A stretch of 64,000 bases of DNA from Terrabacter sp. Root85 (GCF_001429185.1 NZ_LMIW01000015.1:97234-161233), one strand, 5' to 3'; counted from the first letter of the stretch, positions 1-8,423 are shown. Notes: a model not told the origin generated them from the sequence alone. Numbers and translations are program-made.

Positions 1-861
1 GCCGAGGTCGGCGCCCTCGTCGAAGCCGCCCTCGCCGAGGCCAAGGACCACCTCTTCCACACCCTCACCCCCGAGAGCGCCCGCGACGCTGACGGCGGTG
101 TGAGCGACGAGCAGAAGCAGGCCCTCAACGGGGACGTGCTGCACCCGGACCGGTACTGCACCGACGGAGGCCGGCCCCGCGTCACGTGGGCCGACGCCCT
201 GCTCGTGCTCGCCACCCGTTCCCTCGACGCCGCCACCACGTCCGGCGCCGCCCGGCGGGCTCGCTACCGGGTGCAGGTCCACCTCGACACCAACGGTGGC
301 TGGCTCACCGGCCGGCCCCGCCTGCCCCAACACATCACGAACCACCTGACCTGCGACGGACAGCTCACCCCCGTCTGGGAGACCGACGGACACCCCGTCA
401 ACGTCGGCCGCACCCACCGCGTCGTCCCCCACCGCACCCGCATCCTGGTCCTGGACCGCGACCGCGGCTGCCGCTTCCCCGGCTGCGCCTCCACCCACCA
501 CCTCGAGATCCACCACCTCCGGCACTGGCGCGACGGCGGCCCCACCGACACCAGCAACCTCCTGGCCCTGTGCACCTTCCACCACGACGGACACCACCGC
601 GGCGAGTTCACCCTCACCGGCGACCCCACCCACCCGGACGGCCTCACCTTCCACACCGACACCGGCCTGCTCATCGGCCCACCCCGCCTCGCCCTGGCGC
701 CCGATGTGGCGCCCGACCCGGAGGCTGAAGACCACGGCGACCACAGCTCTGCCCCGGGCGCACCACATCGACGCAGACCCCCAGCCCGACTCGGCCGGCG
801 CTACCCGGCCCCGACTGGCGGCCACCTGCACCTGCACCTCGTCGACTTCACCCCGACCTGA
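1..861 (+). CDS. DUF222/HNH endonuclease family protein, 3' part (5' end outside window)
   Basis: The reading frame is open from base 1, so the start lies upstream and only the last 286 residues are present. The C-terminal part is a zinc-type HNH nuclease module: CRFPGC, then HHLEIHH, a DGGPT turn, SNLLALC and FHH between about nt 466 and 600, giving the Cys pairs and His residues of the HNH fold. This arrangement is typical of the actinobacterial DUF222 (13E12-repeat) family, which exists in many copies per genome. The tail after the HNH module is low-complexity, rich in Pro, Arg and His. The cellular role of the family is not established; nuclease activity is inferred from the motif. The DUF222 domain itself is mostly outside the window. 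Confidence 0.85.
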   Translation, partial: AEVGALVEAALAEAKDHLFHTLTPESARDADGGVSDEQKQALNGDVLHPDRYCTDGGRPRVTWADALLVLATRSLDAATTSGAARRARYRVQVHLDTNGGWLTGRPRLPQHITNHLTCDGQLTPVWETDGHPVNVGRTHRVVPHRTRILVLDRDRGCRFPGCASTHHLEIHHLRHWRDGGPTDTSNLLALCTFHHDGHHRGEFTLTGDPTHPDGLTFHTDTGLLIGPPRLALAPDVAPDPEAEDHGDHSSAPGAPHRRRPPARLGRRYPAPTGGHLHLHLVDFTPT

Positions 862-885
862 GGCCCTCCAGCGCGTGCCGCTCGG

Positions 886-1659
886 CTACTCCGCCTCCGG
901 TCGGAGCCGGGCCGCGTCGAGACGATGGCTCCCACCCGCGAGCAGGTGCGCCGTCTCGGCTCGGGACACCGCACCGAGCGTGTGCATGAGCACCGAGACG
1001 TCGGCGGCGACGGTCCGCAGCGACACGGCGAGATCGCGGGCGATGGCCGAGTCCTTGGCCCCGAGGACGAGCCTCCGGGCGACCTCGCACTGGCGGGCGG
1101 TGAAGGGCGGCTTCTGGCCCGCGGGCACACCGGGGTGCGACAGCTGCCAGGTCAGTTCCCAGATGCCTCGGACGAGCGTCAGCACATCGGCGCGGGTCGT
1201 GAGCCACGCCGTCGGATAGCCCTCTTCGCTGTGCGGCCCACCGACGACGGCGACCGCCTCGTCGACGAGGATGAACTGTGAGCGGGCCGGGCCGAAGCGG
1301 ACGTGCGGGATCTCCGAGGTGAGCAGGGGGTAGAGGTTCAGGCTGCGTTCGGTCGTGATGCACCGCATGTCGACGCCTCGGCGTCGGGTGTGGTCGTCGA
1401 GCAGCGTCATCTCGTTCGCGGGGTCGTAGCTGAGGATCGGGTGCATCGTCCAGACGCTGCGCTGAGCGGTGGGCTCGAGGGCCGTGAGCCCCTTGTCGAT
1501 CTGGTCGATGCCCACGCCGAGCCGGCGGAAGCCAGGCGTCGGTCGACCGGCGAGCAGCCCGACGACGTGGTCGCTCACGAGCCGGGTGAGATCGGCAGCC
1601 GCCGCGTAGAGGTCGAGCCCGGCGCCTGCGGTGAGGTGCCGCTCCCTGTCGCCGCGCAC
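886..1659 (-). CDS. LuxR-type HTH transcriptional regulator
   Basis: A 257-residue protein whose last 70 residues form a LuxR-type helix-turn-helix: FTARQCEVARRLVLGAKDSA, then AIARDLAVSLRTV as the recognition segment. The first 180 residues (TMHPILSYDPANEM, VDMRCITTE, RFGPARSQFILVDEAVAVV) resemble the effector domain of TrmB/PLD-like LuxR regulators common in actinobacteria; the ligand is unknown. I place the start at the GTG at 1659, which has AGGAGGT at the usual distance; a GTG at 1665 overlaps that Shine-Dalgarno and is less likely. The gene stands alone, convergent with the HNH gene and divergent from the DUF3800-like gene across a hairpin-rich 185-bp spacer. Confidence 0.82.
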   Translation of the reverse strand: MRGDRERHLTAGAGLDLYAAAADLTRLVSDHVVGLLAGRPTPGFRRLGVGIDQIDKGLTALEPTAQRSVWTMHPILSYDPANEMTLLDDHTRRRGVDMRCITTERSLNLYPLLTSEIPHVRFGPARSQFILVDEAVAVVGGPHSEEGYPTAWLTTRADVLTLVRGIWELTWQLSHPGVPAGQKPPFTARQCEVARRLVLGAKDSAIARDLAVSLRTVAADVSVLMHTLGAVSRAETAHLLAGGSHRLDAARLRPEAE

Positions 1660-1751
1660 CGGCACCTCCTGGTCTCTCTTGGTCTTCTCCGGGCCTCTCC
1701 CGGCTTCTCCGGTCCCGGCGAGGTGTCACGCCCGCCCACGGACCCGTCGGT

Positions 1752-1797
1752 CGGACGGGCCCTCCAACCGTAAGGGAGCCGAGCCGGGGCCCGTCCG
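1752..1797. other. Nested inverted repeats in divergent intergenic region
   Basis: CGGACGGGCCC at 1752-1762 is perfectly complementary to GGGCCCGTCCG at 1787-1797 (11 bp, 24-nt loop). An overlapping repeat, GCCCACGGAC at 1734-1743 with GTCCGTGGGC at 1793-1802, shares the right arm, so two alternative stems are possible. The element sits between the divergent LuxR regulator and DUF3800-like gene, and the polypyrimidine stretch 1666-1730 lies beside it. It could be an operator, an attenuator in a leader, or a structured RNA; nothing in the sequence decides between these. Confidence 0.45.
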
Positions 1798-1844
1798 TGG
1801 GCACCGTTTCTATTCACTGGTGCTCCCGCCCCGTCCGGACGAGC

Positions 1845-2879
1845 ATGGGCCGCGTGGCCGGCGCATCGAGACCTCCCCTGCAGGGCGGCCTGCCGCCCGT
1901 AGGCGATCTCGCCGGCGCCGTCGTCGAGATCGCCTGCGACGAGTCGGGCTTCTCGGGCAGCAACCTGCTCGACCCCGCGACGCCGGTGTTCACGCACGCC
2001 AGCACCGACCTCAGCCTCACCGAGGCGACGGAGCTCGTCGATGCGCTCAGGAGCGACTCACGCTGGTCCCTCGACGAGCTCAAGTCCGGACAGCTGCTCC
2101 GCGGCCGCCACGCGGACGAGGCCCTGGTGTGGCTGCTCTCGCGCCTCGAGGGCCGTGCCCACGTCGAGGTCGTCGACAAGGAGTACTTCCTCGCGACCCG
2201 CGTCGTCGACCTCTTCCTCTCGGAGCCGTCGTGGGCGGCCGGCACCCGCCTGACGGCGCACCAGCGACCCGCCGCCATCGCGCTCCACCGGTGCGGCCGG
2301 TCACGCGCACCGGAGTGGCTGGCCTTCCTCGCGGCCTTCGTCGACCTCGTCCGCACCAAGCGCCGACACCACGTCGACCGCAGGGTGCTCGAGACCTTCT
2401 TCCAGGCCAGGGACGCGCTCGCGCCCGGGGTGGACCCCGAGGCCCGGGCCGTTCTCGCGGCGTTGACCCGGACCAGGGTGCGTGGCGTCGTGACGCGGCT
2501 CGTCCACGACGACCGCACGATCCCACCACCGCTCGAGCCCCTGCTGACAGCCCTCGCCGACACCGTCCTGACGTGGAGCGACGGTCGACGGCAGGTGCTC
2601 GTGGTCCATGACGAGCAGAGCGCCCTGACCGCCGACCGGCTCCGGCGCCTCCAGCAGGCCCTGTCGGACGGCACCGACGACGGCACCGACGACGGCGGCC
2701 ACGGCGGCGGCCACGGCGGCGTGTCACCGCTCGCCGGGCTCGTCACGGTCGACTCCCGCGACGACGCGCGGGTCCAGGTCGCCGACCTGCTGGCCGGCGT
2801 CGCCCGGCGGTGGCCCGACCTGGGCGTCGACAGCCCCCTTCGCCCGTTCCTCTCCCCGACCTCGCTCCGGGTGCCCTAG
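1845..2879 (+). CDS. DUF3800-like protein
   Basis: A 344-residue protein with the layout of DUF3800 proteins: an acidic first strand with ACDESGFSGSN near residue 30, a central helical region, a second acidic strand LVVHDEQSA near residue 250, and a C-terminal DSRDDARVQVADLLAGVARR that matches the family's closing 'Q-ADL-aG' segment. DUF3800 is considered RNase H-like, but the activity is not proven, so nuclease function is only a possibility. Between the last two motifs is a low-complexity insert (GTDDGTDDGGHGGGHGG, nt about 2671-2721). The ATG at 1845 follows GGACGAG; an in-frame GTG at 1797 would add 16 residues. The stop overlaps the stop of the convergent carboxyltransferase gene by 4 bp. 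Confidence 0.65.
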   Translation: MGRVAGASRPPLQGGLPPVGDLAGAVVEIACDESGFSGSNLLDPATPVFTHASTDLSLTEATELVDALRSDSRWSLDELKSGQLLRGRHADEALVWLLSRLEGRAHVEVVDKEYFLATRVVDLFLSEPSWAAGTRLTAHQRPAAIALHRCGRSRAPEWLAFLAAFVDLVRTKRRHHVDRRVLETFFQARDALAPGVDPEARAVLAALTRTRVRGVVTRLVHDDRTIPPPLEPLLTALADTVLTWSDGRRQVLVVHDEQSALTADRLRRLQQALSDGTDDGTDDGGHGGGHGGVSPLAGLVTVDSRDDARVQVADLLAGVARRWPDLGVDSPLRPFLSPTSLRVP

Positions 2880-4330
2880 CCGGCGAGGACGTGGGCCTCG
2901 CCATGGGTCTGGCGACGCAGCGCGGCCGCGCACTCGGCGACGACCGCGAGCGCCAGCGAGGCGGCCGTGTCGTCGGCAGGCTCGGGCACGATGCGGCTGA
3001 CGATCCCCCGCGCGGCGAGATCGAGGACGCCCACCTGCTGGAGCTCGGCCATCTCAGCGGCGTGCGCCACGTCGCCGTGGACGATGGCGCTCGCGCCCTC
3101 GGGCGGGAGTGGCGAGAGCCAGGCGTGCTCGGCGGCGATGACCTCGCGGGCCGGCAGCAGCGCGAGTGCCCCTCCCCCGCAACCCTGCCCGAGGACGACC
3201 GACACCGTCGGCACGGTCATCGTCGTCAGGGTCGCGATGCACCGGGCGATCTCGCCCGCGATCGCGCCCTCCTCGGCGTGCGCCGACAGCTCGGCGCCAG
3301 GGGTGTCGATGACGGTGACGAGCGGCATACCCAGCTCTTCGGCGAGGCGCATGGCGCGCCGGGCCTCACGCAGCGCGCCCGGCCCCATCGGCGACGTCGG
3401 CGACTGCCGCGCCCGGTCCTGTCCGACGAGGACGCAGGGCTGTCCGTCGAGGCGCGTCAGCGCGACGAGCATCGTGGAGTCCCGCTCGCCCTCGTCGGTG
3501 CCCCGCAGCCGCAGGGTGCCGGTCGCGCCGTAGCGCAGCAGCTCACGAACGCCGGCGCGGTCCGGACGGCGAGTGACCTCGATGGACTCCCAGGCGGACA
3601 GGTGCCGGCTCGGCTCGCCGGCACGGTGGTCGAGACGCGGCAGGGTCGGGCCGTCGACGAGGACGCCCAGGGCCCGGTCGACGAGCATCGGCAGGTCCTC
3701 GGCGGCCACGACCGCGTCGAGCACCCCCTTGGCGGCGAGGTTCTCGGCGGTCTGCACGCCGGCCGGGAAGGGCACGCCGTTGAGCGCCTCGTAGACCTTC
3801 GGCCCGAGGAAGCCGACGAGCGCTCCGGGCTCGGCGACGGTCACGTGCCCGAGGGACCCCCACGACGCGTACACCCCTCCGGTCGTCGGGTGCCGCAGGT
3901 GTACGAGGTAGGGCAGCCGGGCGGCGCGGTGCGCCATGAGCGCCCGCGAGATCTCGACCATCTCGATGAACGCCGGGGTCCCCTCCTGCATGCGGGTGCC
4001 ACCGGAGGCCGTCGAGGCGAGCACGGGCAGACCCTCGGCGGTCGCGCGCCGCACGGCGGCGGTGATCCGCTGGGCCGCGGCCCGACCGATCGAGCCGGCG
4101 AGGAAGCGGAACTCGTTGACGACGACGGCCACGGGCCGGCCGCGGACGAGGCCGCGCCCGGTGAGCACGGACTCGTCGGTCCCGGCCCTGGCCGCCGCCG
4201 CCTCGAGCTGGCGGCGGTAGTCCTCGGGCTGGCCGCTGATGTCGATCGGCTCGTCCCACGACTCGAAGGAGCCGGAGTCGAGCACGAGGTCGAGCAGCTC
4301 GTGCGCGGTCCACGGTCGGCGCGCCATCAC
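2876..4330 (-). CDS. Fused AccD/AccA-type carboxyl transferase
   Basis: A 484-residue two-domain carboxyltransferase. The N-terminal half (about 40-250) is AccD/MdcD-like, with GRGLVRGRPVAVVVNEF and the oxyanion-type segment STASGGTRMQEG. The C-terminal half (about 290-475) is AccA/MdcE-like, with MPLVTVIDTPGAE, GQGCGGGALALLP and LSPLPPEGAS. The four-Cys zinc finger of bacterial AccD is absent. No biotin carboxylase or biotin carrier gene is nearby. It overlaps the upstream CoA-transferase gene by 4 bp and belongs to an operon with a MatC-type carrier. Automated annotation would say acetyl-CoA carboxylase; the context fits better with a malonyl-thioester decarboxylase, like the MdcD-MdcE pair of biotin-independent malonate decarboxylase. 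That function is inference. Confidence 0.85.
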   Translation of the reverse strand: MMARRPWTAHELLDLVLDSGSFESWDEPIDISGQPEDYRRQLEAAAARAGTDESVLTGRGLVRGRPVAVVVNEFRFLAGSIGRAAAQRITAAVRRATAEGLPVLASTASGGTRMQEGTPAFIEMVEISRALMAHRAARLPYLVHLRHPTTGGVYASWGSLGHVTVAEPGALVGFLGPKVYEALNGVPFPAGVQTAENLAAKGVLDAVVAAEDLPMLVDRALGVLVDGPTLPRLDHRAGEPSRHLSAWESIEVTRRPDRAGVRELLRYGATGTLRLRGTDEGERDSTMLVALTRLDGQPCVLVGQDRARQSPTSPMGPGALREARRAMRLAEELGMPLVTVIDTPGAELSAHAEEGAIAGEIARCIATLTTMTVPTVSVVLGQGCGGGALALLPAREVIAAEHAWLSPLPPEGASAIVHGDVAHAAEMAELQQVGVLDLAARGIVSRIVPEPADDTAASLALAVVAECAAALRRQTHGEAHVLAG

Positions 4331-5502
4331 TCCTCCTTGAGCCAGGCGCGGATGGCCGCACCGTCCTCGTCGAGAGTCGGTGGTGCGTCATGGTCGCGGC
4401 GCGTCACCTCGGTGCCGTCACCGTCGAAGAACCGCAGTGGCGGACCCGGCAGGGTCAGCGGCCCGAGGGTCGGGTGCTCGACCTCGACGAGCAGGCCCTG
4501 GCTCGCGGTCTGGTCCCACGCATACACCTCGTCGAGGCTGCGCACCTTGCCGGCGGGCACGCCGACCTCGGCGAGCCGGGCGAGCAGCGGCTCGGCGTCC
4601 CAGTCGGCGAAGGCCGCCTCGACGACCTCGATGACCCGCTCGCGCTCGGCGACGCGCTCGGCGTTCGTCGCGAGTCCCTCGGCGGCCGGGTCGAGGCCGA
4701 ACGCCGCGCAGAGCCGCTGCCAGAGGCCCTCGCTGCCGACGGCGATCTGGACGAAGCCGTCGCGGCAGTGGAAGAGGCCGTACGGGCTGATCGACGGGTG
4801 GTGGTTCCCGGCCGATCGGCCGACCTCTCCGGCCACGGTCCAGCGCGTGCCCTGGAACGCGTGCACGCCGACGACCGCTGCGAGCAGGGAGGTGCGCACG
4901 ACGGAGCCCGTCCCGGTGCGGTGCCGCTCGTTGAGGGCGGCGACGACGCCGTAGGCCCCGTACATCCCGGAGAGCAGGTCGGCGATCGGCACGCCGACGC
5001 GCTGCGGGTCGTCGGGTCCGGAGCCGGTCAGCGACATGACGCCGGCCTCGCCCTGGGCGATCTGGTCGTAGCCGGCGCGGCCGCCCTCGGGCCCGTCGTG
5101 GCCGAAACCGGTGATCGACAGCACGACGAGCCGCGGGTTGCGCTCCATGAGCGAGTCGATGCCGAGGCCGAGCCGCTCGAGCACACCGGTGCGGAAGTTC
5201 TCGACGAGCACGTCGGCCCGGTCGACGAGCGCGAGCAGCACGTCGCGGTCCGCCTCGTCCTTGAGGTCGAGGGTGATCGACTCCTTGTTGCGGTTGGCCG
5301 ACAGGAAGTACGTCGACTCGCGCGCGCCCTCCTCGCCGACGAAGGGCGGGCCCCAGCCGCGGGTGTCGTCCCCGCGGCCGGGGGCCTCGACCTTGATGAC
5401 GCGCGCGCCCTGGTCGGCCAGCATCATCGTCGCGTGCGGTCCCGCGAGGGCACGGGAGAGGTCGACGACGACGATGTCGGAGAGGGGTCCATGAGCGGTC
5501 AT
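4327..5502 (-). CDS. CaiB/BaiF (class III) CoA-transferase
   Basis: A 391-residue family III CoA-transferase. Typical landmarks are LSDIVVVDLSRALAGPHATMMLADQGARVIKVE at the N-terminus, the ANRNKESITLDLK segment, and GRAGYDQIAQGEAGVMSLTG, which contains the Asp expected to form the enzyme-bound acyl anhydride. Members swap CoA between an acyl-CoA and a free carboxylic acid without ATP. It lies between the MatC-type carrier (4-bp gap) and the fused carboxyltransferase (4-bp overlap), so malonate, or a related dicarboxylate brought in by the carrier, is the likeliest acceptor. Substrate assignment is inference from the operon; the family assignment is firm. Confidence 0.9.
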   Translation of the reverse strand: MTAHGPLSDIVVVDLSRALAGPHATMMLADQGARVIKVEAPGRGDDTRGWGPPFVGEEGARESTYFLSANRNKESITLDLKDEADRDVLLALVDRADVLVENFRTGVLERLGLGIDSLMERNPRLVVLSITGFGHDGPEGGRAGYDQIAQGEAGVMSLTGSGPDDPQRVGVPIADLLSGMYGAYGVVAALNERHRTGTGSVVRTSLLAAVVGVHAFQGTRWTVAGEVGRSAGNHHPSISPYGLFHCRDGFVQIAVGSEGLWQRLCAAFGLDPAAEGLATNAERVAERERVIEVVEAAFADWDAEPLLARLAEVGVPAGKVRSLDEVYAWDQTASQGLLVEVEHPTLGPLTLPGPPLRFFDGDGTEVTRRDHDAPPTLDEDGAAIRAWLKEE

Positions 5503-5506
5503 TCGG

Positions 5507-6847
5507 TCACCATCCGGGGAGGATCAGGGCGGCCCACACGAGCAACGGGCCGGCGACGACCACGATGACGCTGTAGGTGAGGATCTGCTTGTAGTACACC
5601 GGTTCGCTGATGCTGTCGGGCCGGTTGGCCAGCATCAGGGCGCCGTTCGTCGAGAACGGGCTCACGTCGACGATCGTCGAGCTGATCGCGAGCGCGGCGA
5701 CGAACGCCGCAGCGCCGATGCCGCCGTTGGCGATGAGCGGCACGGCGATCGGGATGATGACGGGCAGCAGGGCCGTCGACGACGCGAACGCCGAGACGAC
5801 GCCACCGACGTAGCAGAGCACGAGCGCCCCGATGACGGCGGCGCCGAGGCCTGCAGCCCAGTTGCCGACGAACTCGGGCGCCTTCGCCTCGGTCAGCACG
5901 GCGGCATACGTGCTCACGCCCGCGACGAGGAGGACGGTCGGCCACGCGACCTGCTTGATGGCGTCCTTGTGCTGGGTCGGCGCGAACATCGCGAGGATGA
6001 CGGCGGCCGTGATCGAGACGAAGCCGATGTTCTTGTCGAAGGCCAGCGCGATGAGGGCCACGAGCGTGAAGGCGACGAGCGTCAGCACCTGGTCGCGCTT
6101 GACGCCGAGCGCCTGGGTGCGGGTCGCGGTCATCGTGCCGGTACCGCGCGTGGCGACGCCGACGCCGCCGCGGTGGAGGTCCTCGGAGATCGAGTCGCCG
6201 CCCATCGGGCCGTCGACGTCGTCGAGGTCGTCGGCGCGCTGGTTCATGAGGCGCCGGCCACCGAGGACGAGGAAGAGGATGACGGCCATGAGGACGTTGA
6301 CCGCCAGGCTCGCGAGGAAGACGGTCATCTCGCTCGACGGGAGGCCGTTGTCCTTCATGACGGAGTTCGTGATCGTGCCGTAGATGCTGATCGGCGAGAA
6401 GCCGCCGCCCTGGGCGCCGTGCACGACGAACATGCCCATGAGGAGCGGGTTGATCTTGTAGCGCCCGGCGAAGCCGAGGGCGATCGGGCCGATGATGGCG
6501 CAGGCCGCAGGGCTCGCAGCGCCGATGGCGGTGAGCAGCGCCGTCACGAAGAACATCACCCACGGGATGAGTGCCACGCGCCCCCCGACCGCCTTGACCG
6601 CGGATCTGACGATGAGGTCGACGGTGCCGTTGTTCTTGGCGATGGCGAAGAGGTACGTGACCCCGATCAGGGTGAGGATGAGGTCACCGCTGACGCCACC
6701 GAGGATCTCCTTCTCGCTGAGGCCGAGCGAGTAGACCCCGACGAGCCAGGCCGCCACGTAGGCGAGGGCTCCCATGTTGATCGGCAGCAGCGTGCCGATC
6801 ACGAAGAGTGCGACGAGCGCGATGATCGAGACCCATTCCGGTCCCAT
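5507..6847 (-). CDS. MatC-type malonate/dicarboxylate carrier (SLC13-like)
   Basis: A 446-residue integral membrane protein with about 11-12 hydrophobic segments. The N-terminal 150 residues follow the MatC N-terminal family closely: ALFVIGTLLPINMGALAYVA, GDLILTLIGVTYLFAIAKNNGT, VALIPWVMF and VVHGAQGGGFSPISIYGTI, the last being the signature loop. MatC imports malonate in rhizobia. A hydrophilic cytoplasmic loop (about 200-240) separates two halves, and the second half has the NGALMLANRPDS loop. GGAGG precedes the ATG at 6847. It is the first gene of a three-gene operon and faces a GntR/FCD regulator gene across a 119-bp gap with repeats, as matC/matR-type systems do. Confidence 0.87.
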   Translation of the reverse strand: MGPEWVSIIALVALFVIGTLLPINMGALAYVAAWLVGVYSLGLSEKEILGGVSGDLILTLIGVTYLFAIAKNNGTVDLIVRSAVKAVGGRVALIPWVMFFVTALLTAIGAASPAACAIIGPIALGFAGRYKINPLLMGMFVVHGAQGGGFSPISIYGTITNSVMKDNGLPSSEMTVFLASLAVNVLMAVILFLVLGGRRLMNQRADDLDDVDGPMGGDSISEDLHRGGVGVATRGTGTMTATRTQALGVKRDQVLTLVAFTLVALIALAFDKNIGFVSITAAVILAMFAPTQHKDAIKQVAWPTVLLVAGVSTYAAVLTEAKAPEFVGNWAAGLGAAVIGALVLCYVGGVVSAFASSTALLPVIIPIAVPLIANGGIGAAAFVAALAISSTIVDVSPFSTNGALMLANRPDSISEPVYYKQILTYSVIVVVAGPLLVWAALILPGW

Positions 6848-6912
6848 GCGTGTCCTCCGTCGGTCGCGGCCAGCGCGCCTGGTTCCACGCCCTTGTGACG
6901 AGGCTCATGGCT

Positions 6913-6954
6913 GGCTCAGTGGCCTAGCCAATAGGTCAGTGGGCCGACTGTCAA
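6913..6954. promoter_or_regulatory. Candidate GntR operator over the divergent promoter
   Basis: TCAGTGG occurs twice in direct orientation (6916-6922 and 6936-6942), 20 bp apart, about two helical turns. Between them is the imperfect palindrome TGGCCTA-N5-TAGGTCA (6920-6938). On the minus strand TTGACA (6949-6954) is a clear -35 for the carrier operon, and the repeats fall in its spacer and -10 zone. On the plus strand the regulator's own -10 box lies just downstream (6955-6960). The geometry fits a FadR/GntR-type dimer repressing both directions. Confidence 0.5.
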
Positions 6955-6960
6955 TAGAGT
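6955..6960 (+). promoter_or_regulatory. Leaderless -10 box of the GntR gene
   Basis: TAGAGT followed by 6 nt and then the ATG at 6967. The spacing puts the transcription start at the A of the start codon. Confidence 0.55.
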
Positions 6961-6966
6961 GACCCC

Positions 6967-7665
6967 ATGTCGACATCGGGCATGTCCCGCCTCACGCGCA
7001 CCCGGCTCTACGAGCAGGTGGCCGAGCAGATCACCGCGTGGATCGACTCGAACGGTCTCACGACGGGCGACCGGCTGCCTCCCGAGCGCGAGCTCGCCCA
7101 GCGCCTCGGCGTCAGCCGCGCCACACTCAGCCAGGCCCTCGTCGCGCTCGAGGTCATCGGTGTCGTCACGGTCCGGCACGGCGACGGCACGGTCCTGTCG
7201 GACGCCCCCGGACCGCGGCGGATCGTCGAGGCCATCCGCGCGCACGCCCACCGGCTGCCCGAGATCATCGACACGCGTGACGCCCTCGAGACGAAGATCG
7301 CCGCCCTCGCCGCAGCCAGACGCACCGCCGACGACCTCGCCCGCATCGACGAGGCCATCGAGGAGATGGCCCGCGACGTCGAGGCCGGCGGGCGCGGGGT
7401 CGAGGGCGACGAGCGCTTCCACGGCGCCGTCACCGCGGCCGCCCACTCGCTGCTGCTCGCCCGGCTCATGGACGAGATCCGCGACCTCGTGCGCGAGACC
7501 CGCATCGAGTCGCTGAGCCAGCCCGGCCGCCCTGCCGACTCGCTCGTCGGGCACCGCGCCATCGCCGACGCCATCCGCTCCGGCGACCCGGAGGCGGCCG
7601 CCGCGGCGATGCACGCCCACGTCGTCATGGTCAGTGACGTGGCGGTGCTGCGAGACGGGTCGTGA
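6967..7665 (+). CDS. GntR family regulator, FadR/FCD type
   Basis: A 232-residue regulator. Residues 5-75 are a GntR winged helix (LYEQVAEQITAWIDSNGLTT, LPPERELAQRLGVSRATLSQ). The remainder is an all-helical FCD ligand domain, with ETKIAALAAARRTADDLARI and DERFHGAVTAAAHSLLLARL carrying the Asp and His positions that bind a metal and a carboxylate effector in this family. It is divergent from the carrier/CoA-transferase/carboxyltransferase operon, so a malonate-like acid is the expected effector, as for rhizobial MatR. A TANNNT box 6 nt before the ATG suggests a leaderless mRNA. It is translationally coupled to the TauE-like gene: its TGA overlaps the next GTG. Confidence 0.87.
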   Translation: MSTSGMSRLTRTRLYEQVAEQITAWIDSNGLTTGDRLPPERELAQRLGVSRATLSQALVALEVIGVVTVRHGDGTVLSDAPGPRRIVEAIRAHAHRLPEIIDTRDALETKIAALAAARRTADDLARIDEAIEEMARDVEAGGRGVEGDERFHGAVTAAAHSLLLARLMDEIRDLVRETRIESLSQPGRPADSLVGHRAIADAIRSGDPEAAAAAMHAHVVMVSDVAVLRDGS

Positions 7666-8423
7666 CGCCCCTCGAGATGCTCGCCGTCCTCGGCGCAGGT
7701 CTCGGCGCCGGCATCCTCACCACGACCGTCGGGGTGGCCTCGCTGCTCAGCTTCCCCGTCCTGCTCGCCGTCGGGCTGCCACCCGTCGTGGCCAACGCCT
7801 CCAACACCGTCGGCCTCGTGCCCGCGGGCGTCAGCGGGTCGTTCGGCTACCGGGCCGAACTGCGCGAGCACCCGCGCATCACGTGGACCGTCGTCGTCAC
7901 GTGCGCGCTGGGTGCCGTCGGCGGCGCGGTGCTGCTGCTGGCCCTGCCGTCCAGCGTCTTCGAGGCCGTCGCGCCGTGGCTCATCCTCTTCACCTGCCTG
8001 CTCGTCGGCGTGCAGCCGTGGGTCGCCCGCTGGCTCCGGTCGCGCGGCGGCAAGGACGTCGGGCCACGCACCCGGATGGGGCCGGTGACGACCTTCTTCG
8101 CCCTGCTGACCGGCGTCTACGGCGGCTACTTCGGGGCGGGCTCCGGCGTCATGATGGTCGCCGTCCTCGGGCTCGGGCTCGACATCGACCTGCGGGTCGT
8201 CAACGCCCTCAAGACCCTCGCGATCTTCGCCGGCAACGTCGTCGCCGGGCTCATCTTCATCGCCGTCGCCGACCTCGACTGGCAGGCCATCGGGCTGCTC
8301 GCGGCCGGCTCGGTCGTCGGCGGCTACGTCGGCGCCCGCGTCGGACGCCGCCTGCCGCCGACCCTCTTCCGGGTGCTCGTCGTCGTCGCAGGCGTCGTCG
8401 CCGCGGTCCTGCTCCTCCGCTGA
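7662..8423 (+). CDS. TauE/SafE family sulfite/organic anion permease
   Basis: A 253-residue membrane protein with seven to eight hydrophobic segments in two repeats, starting GAGLGAGILTTTVGVASLLSFP and repeating as LLTGVYGGYFGAGSGVMM, the paired Gly-rich loops of the TauE/SafE (DUF81) family. Family members export or import sulfite, sulfoacetate or other small organic anions. The GTG start at 7662 overlaps the stop of the GntR gene, so the two are co-translated; the permease may serve the same carboxylate system, for instance as an exporter, but no substrate can be read from the sequence. Confidence 0.85.
   Translation: MTPLEMLAVLGAGLGAGILTTTVGVASLLSFPVLLAVGLPPVVANASNTVGLVPAGVSGSFGYRAELREHPRITWTVVVTCALGAVGGAVLLLALPSSVFEAVAPWLILFTCLLVGVQPWVARWLRSRGGKDVGPRTRMGPVTTFFALLTGVYGGYFGAGSGVMMVAVLGLGLDIDLRVVNALKTLAIFAGNVVAGLIFIAVADLDWQAIGLLAAGSVVGGYVGARVGRRLPPTLFRVLVVVAGVVAAVLLLR

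Noticed and set aside
2810-4954. 714-codon plus-strand frame across the carboxyltransferase genes
   Set aside because: Antisense of two well-recognised genes, no family resemblance.
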